NCBI GenBank assembly: GCA_023423235.1
Contig: JAFAFY010000284.1
Span: forward strand, 1 to 6,979
DNA length: 6,979 bases
Direction of reading: 5' to 3'
From: Pseudomonadota bacterium
GTDB taxonomy: Bacteria; Pseudomonadota; Gammaproteobacteria; Xanthomonadales; Xanthomonadaceae
Every line of letters starts with the position of its first letter. Position 1 is the stretch's first letter. Shown here piece by piece: positions 1 through 6,013 of the stretch. The position numbers and the translations under genes were made by a program. The notes below the pieces were generated by a model that searched no databases, had not been told where the DNA came from, and was given only the letters and a program-made list of their open reading frames with translations.

Positions 1-81
1 GCAATTGGCGCATCGGGCGGGCGCGTGCGTGTCGACGCGGAGCGGGGCGGGCGTTGGCGCTTGATCGGCATGTACGGCTGA
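1..81 (+). CDS. C-terminal end of an unidentified protein (5' partial)
   Basis: Frame 1 is open from the window edge to a TGA at 79-81 and gives 26 residues ending in RWRLIGMYG. Third codon positions are mostly G or C, as in the genes next to it, which supports real coding. The fragment is rich in Arg and Gly and too short to assign to a family. No clear terminator follows: only a 6-bp inverted repeat (GCTGAT 77-82, ATCAGC 95-100) with no proper T-run. The next gene starts 100 bases downstream on the same strand, so cotranscription cannot be excluded. A chance open frame of this length in GC-rich DNA is also possible. Confidence 0.45.
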   Translation, partial: AIGASGGRVRVDAERGGRWRLIGMYG

Positions 82-181
82 TAACAGCGCAGCGATCAGC
101 GTTTCGTGAACAGGAGGGCTTCACCCGTCTGGCACGCGGCGTCTCGGAGACTCGGCCCACACCAACCTTCGGAGCGTCACC

Positions 182-556
182 ATGACCACCCACCGTTCGC
201 ACAAGTTGTTGCTGGTCCCCGTCATCGCCGCCGCGCTTGCGTTGGCCGGCACTGCCGTTGCGCAGGACCGGGCCGACCACGGCGAGCACAAGGACCACAC
301 CGTCGCCGCCAACACCGAGTCCGAGCAGCCGGCGTCCGACACCTGGATCACCACCAAGGTGAAGGCCGATCTGCTGGCCAGCAGCCATGTCTCCGGCCTG
401 GAGATCGGCGTGGAAACCGCCAACGGCATCGTCAGCCTGTCGGGCGAGGTCGACAACCAGGCGCAGATCGACCGCGCCACCGAGATCGCCCGTGGCATCA
501 AGGGCGTGACCCGGGTCGATACCAGCCAGTTGCGCGTCAAGCGCGCCGCGCGCTGA
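182..556 (+). CDS. Exported single-BON-domain protein (OsmY-like, hypothetical)
   Basis: This 124-residue protein has a basic N-terminus (MTTHRSHK), a hydrophobic stretch at about 9-24 and an AVA cleavage site before Gln28. It is therefore probably exported to the periplasm by the Sec route. A polar, His/Glu/Asp-rich linker (about 28-52) leads into one BON domain at about 53-119. The helix TTKVKADLL (57-65) and the pattern VETANGIVSLSGEV (77-90) with its conserved glycines are typical of the family. BON domains are known to bind phospholipid or peptidoglycan envelope surfaces, as in OsmY and DolP of E. coli, but those have two copies and this protein has one. The start is supported by GGAG at 171-174, 7 nt before ATG. 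The gene stands alone and ends in its own terminator. I see no convincing sigma-70 promoter in 82-170. The exact role is unknown; an envelope-stress function is inference. Confidence 0.88.
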   Translation: MTTHRSHKLLLVPVIAAALALAGTAVAQDRADHGEHKDHTVAANTESEQPASDTWITTKVKADLLASSHVSGLEIGVETANGIVSLSGEVDNQAQIDRATEIARGIKGVTRVDTSQLRVKRAAR

Positions 557-581
557 GACCATCGCCGCAAGCGTTGTGCAG

Positions 582-612
582 ACGCCTCCCGGGCAACCCC
601 GGGAGGCGTTTT
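582..612 (+). terminator. Intrinsic terminator of the BON-domain gene
   Basis: There is a perfect 12-bp stem (ACGCCTCCCGGG at 582-593 with CCCGGGAGGCGT at 598-609), a 4-nt CAAC loop and a TTTT run at 609-612, starting 25 nt after the stop codon of the BON gene. On the opposite strand the same hairpin lacks a U-run, so it fits plus-strand transcription best. It also lies about 60 nt beyond the end of thrC and could act as a weaker barrier for the convergent thr operon. Confidence 0.9.
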
Positions 613-652
613 CGTTGCGTGACCCGCGCCGCGTCGCCGGCTTCGCGCCCGA

Positions 653-686
653 TTCAATCCTGCAGCAGCTTCAATCCTGCAGCAGC
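653..686. repeat. Perfect 17-bp tandem duplication spanning the thrC stop codon
   Basis: The unit TTCAATCCTGCAGCAGC occurs twice head to tail (653-669 and 670-686) without a mismatch. On the minus strand the upstream copy encodes the last thrC residues, Leu-Leu-Gln-Asp, and the TGA stop. The second copy repeats those codons just after the stop, out of frame because 17 is not a multiple of 3. It looks like a replication-slippage duplication and leaves the protein unchanged. Confidence 0.9.
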
Positions 687-1960
687 GCCGTCCGGAACGC
701 CGCGTCATCGGCGGCGAGCGCTTGCGATTGCGCCGGGCGCGCGAGGCAGGCGGCCAGTGCCTCCGGCACGGCGACCGCATGGCCGACCAGCGGCTCGACG
801 ATGCTGTCGAACTTGGCCGGGTGCGCGGTCGCGACCACCGCCCAGTCGCGGGTGTCGCCATCGGCGCGCAGCCGCTGCAGTACCTCCAGCCCGGTTGCCG
901 TATGCGGACAGGCGACGATGCCGTGGCGCTCGGGCGCGGCGGCGATGACCGCGCGGATCGTCGCATCGTCGACCGAGGTCGCCTGCAGTGTCTGCCGCAG
1001 CGCGTCGTCATCCGCGAACCAGTGGCGCAGGCGCTCGATGTTGCTCGGTGCGCCGACGTCCATGGCATTGGCCAGGGTCGCGCGTGTCGGCTGCGCGGCG
1101 TAGTCGGCGCCGCCGAGGAAACGCGGCAGGGTGTCGTTGGCATTGCAGGCCAGCATCAGCCCGCCGATCGGCGCGCCCATGCGCTGGGCGACCAGCGCCG
1201 CGCAGGCGTTGCCCAGGTTGCCGGTCGGGATGATGAAATGCAGCGGGCGGCCGCTGCGCGCGGCATGCGCGGCCGCGGCATGCGCGTAGTAGGCGGCCTG
1301 CGGCAGCAGCCGGCCGAGGCTGATGCTGTTGGCCGAACCCAGCGGGCGCTGCGCGCGCAGCGCGCTGTCCGACAGCGCCTGCTTGGCCAGCCGCTGGCAG
1401 TCGTCGAAGCTGCCGGCCACGCGCCAGGCCTGCACGTTGTCGCCCCAGCATTCCAGGCCGTGCGCCTGGCGCGGCGAGACCTTGCCGTCGGGATAGAGGA
1501 TGGCGACGCGGAAGCCCGGGCGGCGATGGAAGGCGGCCGCGACGGCGGCGCCGGTGTCGCCCGAGGTCGCGACGACGATCGTGGTGTCCGCGGCATCGGG
1601 CGCGCGCAGCGCACCGAGCGCGGCGGCGAGGAAACGCGCGGCGTAGTCCTTGAATGCCGCGGTCGGGCCGTGGAAGAGTTCAAGCACGTAATCGCCAGCG
1701 CCGCGCAGCGGCCGCAGCGGCGCATCGAAGGCGAAGGCTTCGGCGCACAGCGCCGGCAACTGCGCACGCAGCGCGGATTCGGCGAGATACGGCGCCAGCA
1801 CCGCTTCCGCGGTCGCGGCCAGGCTGGCGCGGGGCGTGGCCAGGTCCACGGTGGGCAGGTGCTCGGGGACGTACAGCCCGCCATCGGGCGCAAGCCCGGC
1901 GACGAGGGCGGTGTCGAACGGCGTGGGGGCAACGCCGCCGCGGGTGCTGACGAACTGCAT
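671..1960 (-). CDS. thrC: Threonine synthase
   Basis: This 429-residue PLP enzyme converts O-phospho-L-homoserine to L-threonine and phosphate, the last step of threonine synthesis, in the cytosol. The N-terminal segment MQFVSTRGG is typical of the family. The PLP-binding Lys is expected at 104 in HGPTAAFKDYA (97-107). SGDTG lies at 133-137, LGSANSISLGRLLPQ at 207-221 and the phosphate-binding PTGNLGN at 245-251. HTATG follows at 353-357 and AHPAKF near 379. The length equals that of the short E. coli-type enzymes. The open frame extends 65 codons upstream, but that part is shadow sequence inside thrB. The ATG at 1960 is chosen because AAGGAA (1973-1968) lies 8 nt before it and the family N-terminus begins there. 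The gene is last in the operon, 40 nt after thrB. Its stop codon lies within a 17-bp tandem repeat. No U-rich terminator follows on this strand. Confidence 0.97.
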   Translation of the reverse strand: MQFVSTRGGVAPTPFDTALVAGLAPDGGLYVPEHLPTVDLATPRASLAATAEAVLAPYLAESALRAQLPALCAEAFAFDAPLRPLRGAGDYVLELFHGPTAAFKDYAARFLAAALGALRAPDAADTTIVVATSGDTGAAVAAAFHRRPGFRVAILYPDGKVSPRQAHGLECWGDNVQAWRVAGSFDDCQRLAKQALSDSALRAQRPLGSANSISLGRLLPQAAYYAHAAAAHAARSGRPLHFIIPTGNLGNACAALVAQRMGAPIGGLMLACNANDTLPRFLGGADYAAQPTRATLANAMDVGAPSNIERLRHWFADDDALRQTLQATSVDDATIRAVIAAAPERHGIVACPHTATGLEVLQRLRADGDTRDWAVVATAHPAKFDSIVEPLVGHAVAVPEALAACLARPAQSQALAADDAAFRTALLQD

Positions 1961-2000
1961 GTGGGTGTTCCTTGAAACCGGGAAAGCGACGGGCGCGCGG

Positions 2001-2942
2001 CTAGGCCAGGTCGATGACCTCGGCGCGCGGCCCGTTGACGGGGGTAACATGGGCGCGCGCATCGATGCCGCGGTCGAGGAAGCCCTGGCGCATCGCCGGC
2101 GCCGCGGCCTGCGCCGCGGCCAGCGATGCGAACCAGGCGAACACGCTGGGACCACCGCCGGAGATGCTGGCGCCGATCGCGCCGCGTGCCAGCGCCGCTG
2201 CCTGGACCTCGGCGAATCCGGGAATCAGCGGCGCGCGCCGCGGCTCCACCAGCACGTCGCGCAGGCCGGCGCGCAGCAGGTCGATGTCGCCGCGTTGCAG
2301 GCCGGTCAGGAACAGCCCCAGATGGGTGCTGTGCTCGACCACGGTGTGCAGCGCAAACGGGTCGGCCAGGACCTCGCGCGAGCGTCGGGTCTCCAGGATC
2401 TGGTCGGGATGCACCACCACCGCATGCAGCCAGTCCGGCGCGTCCAGCGACAGGGCGAGGTCGGCGGTCGCCATCGCCACGCCACCCAGCAGCATCGGCG
2501 CGACATTGTCGCCGTGGCGGCTGCCACTGGCGACCGTCTCGCCATCGAGCGCGAAGGGGTACAGCGCCTCGCGCGACAGCGGCGCATCGAGCAGGGCGTT
2601 GGCCGCGACCACCGCGGCCACGCACGACGCCGCCGAGCCGCCGAGCCCGGAGCCGAGCGCAATGCCCTTGTCGAGCTCCACCGCGAAACCGAACGGCAGC
2701 CCCAGCGCGGCGCGCAGCGACTGCAGTGCGCGCCCGGCGGTGTTGGCATCGGCGGCCAGTGGCAGGCGCTCGACGCCGGCGACATCGCCGCGGATCGCAT
2801 CGATGCGCACGCAGGCCTCGTCGATCCGGCGCACCGTGGCCAGGTCGCGCGGGCCGTCGATCGCATGGCCGAGCAGGTCGAAACCGACGCCGATGTTGCC
2901 GACGCTGGCGGGGGCGAATGCGGTGGCGCGGGTGGCGGTCAT
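2001..2942 (-). CDS. thrB: Homoserine kinase (GHMP family)
   Basis: This 313-residue protein phosphorylates L-homoserine with ATP, supplying the substrate of ThrC. The GHMP signatures are in order. FAPASVGNIGVGFDLLG lies at 9-25. The ATP-binding glycine-rich loop LGSGLGGSAAS is at 96-106, HGDNVAP at 143-149 and the C-terminal SGGGPS motif at 261-266. The length matches E. coli ThrB (310). The ATG at 2942 places the family N-terminus properly and starts 34 nt after the thrA stop. An in-frame ATG at 2990 would add 16 residues (MRCADPLAP...) and overlap thrA by 14 nt. Neither start has a strong Shine-Dalgarno, so translation may depend on coupling to thrA. The function is certain and the start is less so. 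Confidence 0.95.
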   Translation of the reverse strand: MTATRATAFAPASVGNIGVGFDLLGHAIDGPRDLATVRRIDEACVRIDAIRGDVAGVERLPLAADANTAGRALQSLRAALGLPFGFAVELDKGIALGSGLGGSAASCVAAVVAANALLDAPLSREALYPFALDGETVASGSRHGDNVAPMLLGGVAMATADLALSLDAPDWLHAVVVHPDQILETRRSREVLADPFALHTVVEHSTHLGLFLTGLQRGDIDLLRAGLRDVLVEPRRAPLIPGFAEVQAAALARGAIGASISGGGPSVFAWFASLAAAQAAAPAMRQGFLDRGIDARAHVTPVNGPRAEVIDLA

Positions 2943-2976
2943 GGCAGGTGCGGCCTGTGCGAGCGGGGCGAGGGGA

Positions 2977-5475
2977 TCAGCGCAGCGCATGGGCGATCGC
3001 CAGCACGTCGCCGAACACGCCGGCCGCGGTCACCTGCGGCCCGGCCCCCGGCCCCTGCACGACCAGCGGATTGTCGGCGTAACGGGCGGTGGTGAACTGC
3101 ACGAGGTTGTCGGTCAGGCGCGTATGCATGCAGGCATGATCGGTCGGCAGTGCGCGGACGCCAACACTGGCGTGGCCGGCCTGGTCGAGCTTGGCGATGT
3201 GGCGCAGGCCGCAGCCCTGGGCCCGGGCCGCGTCCAGGCGTGCCTGCATCGGCCCATCCATCTCCTCCAGGCGCGCCAGGAATGCGTCGACCGGCACCTC
3301 GCGCAGCGCCTCGGGCACCAGGCTTTCGACCGACACGTCCGCCAGCGACAGCGGGCGCCCGGCCTCGCGCGCTAGGATCACCAGCTTGCGCGCCACGTCC
3401 AGGCCCGACAGGTCGTCGCGCGGGTCGGGCTCGGTGTAGCCGAGCGCACGCGCCTCGCGCACCAGCGCCGAGAATGGCCGGCTGCCGTCGAAGCTGTTGA
3501 ACAGCCACGCCAGCGTGCCCGAGAGCATGCCGTCGATGCCGTGCAGGGCGTCGCCGGTGTCGAGCAGGTTGCGCAGGGTGAAGATCACCGGCAGGCCGGC
3601 GCCGACCGTGGCCTCGTAGAGGAAACGGCTCTGGCCGCGGCGGCGGGCATCGGCAATCGCAGCGTAGCGCGCCCACTCCCCGCTGCCGGCGTGCTTGTTC
3701 GGGGTGACGACATGGATACCGGCCGCCAGCCATTGGGGATAGCGCGCCGCCACCGCGTCGCTGGCGCTGCAGTCGACGATCATCGCGTGCGGCAGGTGGT
3801 CGGCGCGGATATGCGCGGTGAACGCGTCGAGGTCGGTCTCCACGCTGGCGGCACCGTCGAGCGCCGCCAGTGCCTGCGCGGGATCGAGCGCGCCGTCGTC
3901 GAGCACCATGCGCCGGCTGCCGGCCACCCCGCGCAGCCGCAGGTCCACGCGCGACTGCGCGCGCAGCCCCGGCAGCACGCCGGCCAGTTGCGCCAGCAGC
4001 GCCTTGCCGACCTGGCCGGGGCCGATCACCCCGACCGAGACCGTCTGCGGCGACAGCCAGAACGCGGCATGCGCGGCGCGCAGGGCGCGGGTCGCATCGG
4101 CCTGGGCGATGGCCACCGAGATGTTGCGTTCGCTGGCGCCCTGGGCGATCGCGCGGATGTTGACCCGGGCCTGCGCCAGGCCATCGAACAGCCGCGCCGC
4201 CACGCCCTGGGTGCCGACCATGCCGTCGCCCACGGCCGCCAGCACGCACAGGTCGTGGGTCACGGTGACGCCCTGGGCCTGGCCGTCGGCGATCGCGTCG
4301 GCGAAGGCGTCGTTGATCGCCGCGCGGCCGCGCTCGGCCTGGTCGGCGCGGACCACGCAGCAGATCGAATGCTCGGACGAGCCCTGCGAGATCATCGTCA
4401 CCGACACCCCGGCGCGGTTGAGGGCGGCGAACATGCGCTCGGCCATGCCCGGCACGCCGACCAGGCCGCTGCCGACCAGTTCCACCACCGCCACGTCCGG
4501 CACCAGGCTCAGGCCCTTGACCGGCGAGGCTGCGGGCGCGGACTCCGGTGCGATCAGGGTGCCGGGCGCGGCGGGGTTGCGGCTGTTGCGGATGCGCACC
4601 GGCACGCCGCGGCCCTGCACCGGCGCCAGCGTCTGCGGGTGCAGCACCTTGGCGCCGAAGTAGGCGAGTTCGCAGGCCTCCGCATAGGACATCGCATCCA
4701 GGCACACCGCGTCGGGCACCAGCCGCGGGTCGGCCGACAGCACGCCATCGACATCGGTCCAGATGGTCAGCGCGTCGGCGTCGAACAGGTTGGCGAAGAT
4801 CGCCGCCGAATAGTCGCTGCCGTTGCGCCCCAGCGTGGTCGCGCGGCCCTCGGCGTCGCGGGCGACGAAGCCGGTCACCACCACATCGCGCGGCGCGTTG
4901 GCCAGCCGCCACGCCGAGAGTTTCGCGCGGCTGGCGTCCCAGTCGACCGCCGCGCCCATCTCGCCCGCCTGCACCACCAGCACGTCGCGGGCATCGAGCC
5001 GCAGCCAGCCCGGGCCGAGGGCGGCCTGCACCAGGCGCGAGGACAGCAGCTCGCCGGCGCCATGGATGCGGGCGCTGCGTTCGTCCGCGTCGTCCGCGCT
5101 ATTGGCCAGCGCCTGCAGGTCGTCGGCCAGCAGCGCGAACTCGGCCTCGAGCGCGGCATGCAAGGGGCCGGCGGGCGCTGCCTCGAACGCGGACGCGGTA
5201 TCGAGATGGCGTTGCCGCAGGGTCTCCCAGCCGGGCTTCCAGTCGCCGCCAGCCTGCGCGGCATCGGCCAGCGCCACCAGCGCATTGGTGGTGCCGTGCA
5301 TCGCCGAGACCACGACCGGACGCAGCCGCGCATCGTCGCCGACGAGCCGCGCGAGCGCGCGGATGCGCTCGGCATCGGCCAGGCTGCTGCCGCCGAACTT
5401 GTGGACGTGGCAGGCCAGGGCCGGCGCGGATGGCGCGGCAGGGGCGTGGACTTGGGACAGAACGGCGGACGACAT
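2977..5475 (-). CDS. thrA: Bifunctional aspartokinase I / homoserine dehydrogenase I
   Basis: This 832-residue fusion (E. coli ThrA is 820) phosphorylates aspartate and later reduces aspartate semialdehyde to homoserine, so it controls entry into threonine synthesis. The aspartokinase domain spans about 22-310, with KFGGSS at 26-31, GRNGSDYSAA at 216-225 and TDVDGV at 240-245. Two ACT-type regulatory segments follow: about 325-395, including QGSSEHSI, and about 408-475, including IAQGASERNISVAI. The homoserine dehydrogenase part has the nucleotide-binding GVIGPGQVG (482-490), TPNK (591-594) and GAGLPV (625-630). The catalytic block TEPDPRDDLSG (681-691) is followed by DVARKL, whose Lys is 697, and GAGPQVTAAGVF ends the domain. 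In the family the ACT region mediates threonine feedback inhibition. GGAG (5486-5483) lies 7 nt before the ATG, inside the palindrome GGAGCTCC. The gene is first in the operon, below a Thr/Ile leader. Confidence 0.98.
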   Translation of the reverse strand: MSSAVLSQVHAPAAPSAPALACHVHKFGGSSLADAERIRALARLVGDDARLRPVVVSAMHGTTNALVALADAAQAGGDWKPGWETLRQRHLDTASAFEAAPAGPLHAALEAEFALLADDLQALANSADDADERSARIHGAGELLSSRLVQAALGPGWLRLDARDVLVVQAGEMGAAVDWDASRAKLSAWRLANAPRDVVVTGFVARDAEGRATTLGRNGSDYSAAIFANLFDADALTIWTDVDGVLSADPRLVPDAVCLDAMSYAEACELAYFGAKVLHPQTLAPVQGRGVPVRIRNSRNPAAPGTLIAPESAPAASPVKGLSLVPDVAVVELVGSGLVGVPGMAERMFAALNRAGVSVTMISQGSSEHSICCVVRADQAERGRAAINDAFADAIADGQAQGVTVTHDLCVLAAVGDGMVGTQGVAARLFDGLAQARVNIRAIAQGASERNISVAIAQADATRALRAAHAAFWLSPQTVSVGVIGPGQVGKALLAQLAGVLPGLRAQSRVDLRLRGVAGSRRMVLDDGALDPAQALAALDGAASVETDLDAFTAHIRADHLPHAMIVDCSASDAVAARYPQWLAAGIHVVTPNKHAGSGEWARYAAIADARRRGQSRFLYEATVGAGLPVIFTLRNLLDTGDALHGIDGMLSGTLAWLFNSFDGSRPFSALVREARALGYTEPDPRDDLSGLDVARKLVILAREAGRPLSLADVSVESLVPEALREVPVDAFLARLEEMDGPMQARLDAARAQGCGLRHIAKLDQAGHASVGVRALPTDHACMHTRLTDNLVQFTTARYADNPLVVQGPGAGPQVTAAGVFGDVLAIAHALR

Positions 5476-5527
5476 CGGGGAGCTCCGGTTGGGCTCCGCG
5501 TCTTCGCTCGGGGTGGGATCGCGCGGA

Positions 5528-5592
5528 TCCGCATCCCGGGCGGGGATGCGGAGCGGGCGGTCAGGTCAACTGGCGGCGCGCATCCACATCCC
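5528..5592 (-). promoter_or_regulatory. Predicted thr operon attenuator (antiterminator versus terminator-like hairpin)
   Basis: On the minus strand, TCCGCATCCC (5552-5543) and GGGATGCGGA (5537-5528) form a perfect 10-bp stem with a 5-nt loop, starting 13 nt after the leader stop. The same 5' arm can instead pair with GGGATGTGG at 5592-5584 (leader codons 48-50): 9 pairs, one of them G-U. A shifted register with GGATGCG (5585-5579) gives 7 perfect pairs. Inferred logic: a ribosome stalled on scarce Thr or Ile codons just upstream leaves 5592-5584 free to form the antiterminator. A ribosome reaching the stop at 5566 covers it, so the 5552-5528 hairpin forms. The hairpin has no U-run behind it, so the mode of termination is uncertain. 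Confidence 0.7.
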
Positions 5593-5733
5593 GGAGCCGG
5601 TGGTGCCGGTGCCGGTAATGGTGATGATGGTGGTAATGGTGCGGGTCGGAATGACGGTCGCGGCCGCAGGCACGCCAGGCATCGCCGCAAGGGCGGTCGC
5701 GAGGTCGTGGCAGGGATTGGTGCGGCGCATCAT
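5566..5733 (-). CDS. thrL: thr operon leader peptide (Thr/Ile-rich attenuator peptide)
   Basis: This short ORF of 55 codons begins at tandem ATGs (5733-5731 and 5730-5728) and ends at TGA 5568-5566, 90 nt before thrA. Residues 26-45 contain 10 Thr and 5 Ile; the core reads TRTITTIITITGTGTTG. This closely resembles E. coli ThrL, whose run of Thr and Ile codons senses charged tRNA. An in-frame TGA at 5748-5746 fixes the longest possible start. Met18 (5682) is an alternative start that would give 38 residues, nearer to classic leader length. No Shine-Dalgarno is visible before either start. If the TTGACA-containing promoter at 5769 is real, the RNA would begin almost at the first ATG, suggesting leaderless translation. 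The peptide itself is expected to have no other function. Confidence 0.82.
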   Translation of the reverse strand: MMRRTNPCHDLATALAAMPGVPAAATVIPTRTITTIITITGTGTTGSGMWMRAAS

Positions 5734-5740
5734 CGCCGCA

Positions 5741-5769
5741 GGGAATCATGCCGGTGTCGGCGGTGTCAA
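5741..5769 (-). promoter_or_regulatory. Candidate thr operon promoter
   Basis: On the minus strand a perfect -35 hexamer TTGACA (5769-5764) is preceded by the only A/T-rich patch of the region (TTTCTCTCAAAA, 5784-5773), which resembles an UP element. The -10 region is poor: at 16-17 nt spacing it reads GATTCC or ATTCCC. Transcription would start near 5734, directly at the leader ATG. The call rests on the -35 box and its position. Confidence 0.4.
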
Positions 5770-5830
5770 CGGTTTTGAGAGAAACGATCGGGCCCGCGCC
5801 CGGCGTGTTGCCCGGATCGCGGTCGACGGC

Positions 5831-5857
5831 GCGCGGTTGCCGCCGCGCGGTGACCGC
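5831..5857. repeat. Tandem near-palindromic 13-mers between the divergent thr and thiC promoters
   Basis: GCGCGGTTGCCGC (5831-5843) and GCGCGGTGACCGC (5845-5857) match at 11 of 13 bases with a 14-bp period. The second contains a perfect inverted repeat, GCGGT and ACCGC around one central G. The first has the same form with one mismatch. Both lie upstream of the -35 boxes of the two predicted divergent promoters, the place for a DNA-binding regulator. No regulator is assigned, and chance is possible in such GC-rich sequence. Confidence 0.35.
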
Positions 5858-5880
5858 ACCTGCCTGCCAGACGGCAACCG
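5834..5880. repeat. 9-bp perfect inverted repeat upstream of the thiC promoter
   Basis: CGGTTGCCG (5834-5842) and CGGCAACCG (5872-5880) are exact reverse complements separated by 29 bases. The right arm ends 3 bases before the predicted thiC -35 box. It lies outside both predicted transcripts, so a DNA-level role would be more likely than an RNA one. It overlaps the tandem 13-mers. Its function is unknown. Confidence 0.45.
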
Positions 5881-5883
5881 AGG

Positions 5884-5912
5884 TTGGGCATGGCCGGTCT
5901 TCGTGCTCTAAT
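5884..5912 (+). promoter_or_regulatory. Predicted sigma-70 promoter of thiC with extended -10
   Basis: TTGGGC (5884-5889) and TCTAAT (5907-5912) are separated by exactly 17 bases. The -10 box matches the consensus at 5 of 6 positions and is preceded by TGC (5904-5906), the extended -10 motif, which offsets the weaker -35. The expected transcription start, 7 nt after the -10 box, is about 5919, the first base of the riboswitch P1 stem. This exact fit supports the call. Confidence 0.62.
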
Positions 5913-5918
5913 CCACGC

Positions 5919-5998
5919 CGAAGCGGGGGTACCGGCGTCGCCGGTTGAGACAGTCCCTTCGAACCTGATCCGGCTGATACCGGCGTAGGGAAGCTTCG
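5919..5998 (+). ncRNA. TPP riboswitch (THI element)
   Basis: The conserved thi-box core is plain. P1 is CGAAGC (5919-5924) with GCTTCG (5993-5998), followed by the GGGGGT segment. A perfect 6-bp hairpin, ACCGGC (5931-5936) with GCCGGT (5940-5945), occupies the P2/P3 position, and the TGAGA pyrimidine-sensor motif is at 5946-5950. CCCT (5955-5958) pairs with AGGG (5987-5990). GAACCTGATC (5961-5970), the stem CCGG (5970-5973) with CCGG (5980-5983) and GCGTAGGGAA complete the pyrophosphate-sensor arm. The P3 arm is minimal. It lies directly upstream of thiC, the classic target, and is expected to lower ThiC expression when thiamine pyrophosphate is abundant. Confidence 0.96.
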
Positions 5999-6013
5999 CA
6001 AGACCCCGCTGCA

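Noticed and set aside
77..108. A 6-bp inverted repeat after the partial gene as a possible terminator.
   Set aside because: The stem is short, with a 12-nt loop and only GTTTC behind it, far weaker than the terminator at 582-612.
651..690. A possible repeat family, REP element or attachment site near the end of thrC.
   Set aside because: There are only two adjacent 17-bp copies, with no dyad symmetry across the unit and no integrase or other mobile gene nearby; simple slippage explains it.
1961..2155. A 65-codon N-terminal extension of thrC.
   Set aside because: It is Arg/Pro/Ser-rich shadow sequence inside thrB. The ATG at 1960 has a good Shine-Dalgarno and the family N-terminus.
1156..2625. 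A 489-codon minus-strand frame running through thrB into thrC, and similar Arg-rich frames on both strands.
   Set aside because: These are out-of-frame shadows of thrB and thrC, whose own frames carry all conserved motifs.
5561..5749. A His-rich reading frame (HHYHHHHHYRHRHH) overlapping the thr leader, starting at an upstream ATG and resembling a histidine-operon leader.
   Set aside because: It is the shifted frame of the ACC/ATC/ATT run. The downstream operon is thrABC, not his, and E. coli thrL shows the same shadow. The Thr/Ile frame fits the biology.
3541..5778. A 745-codon plus-strand open frame antisense to thrA.
   Set aside because: It lies opposite a fully conserved ThrA. Its translation is low-complexity Arg/Gly/His/Ala-rich with no recognisable domain, as expected for an antisense frame in GC-rich DNA.
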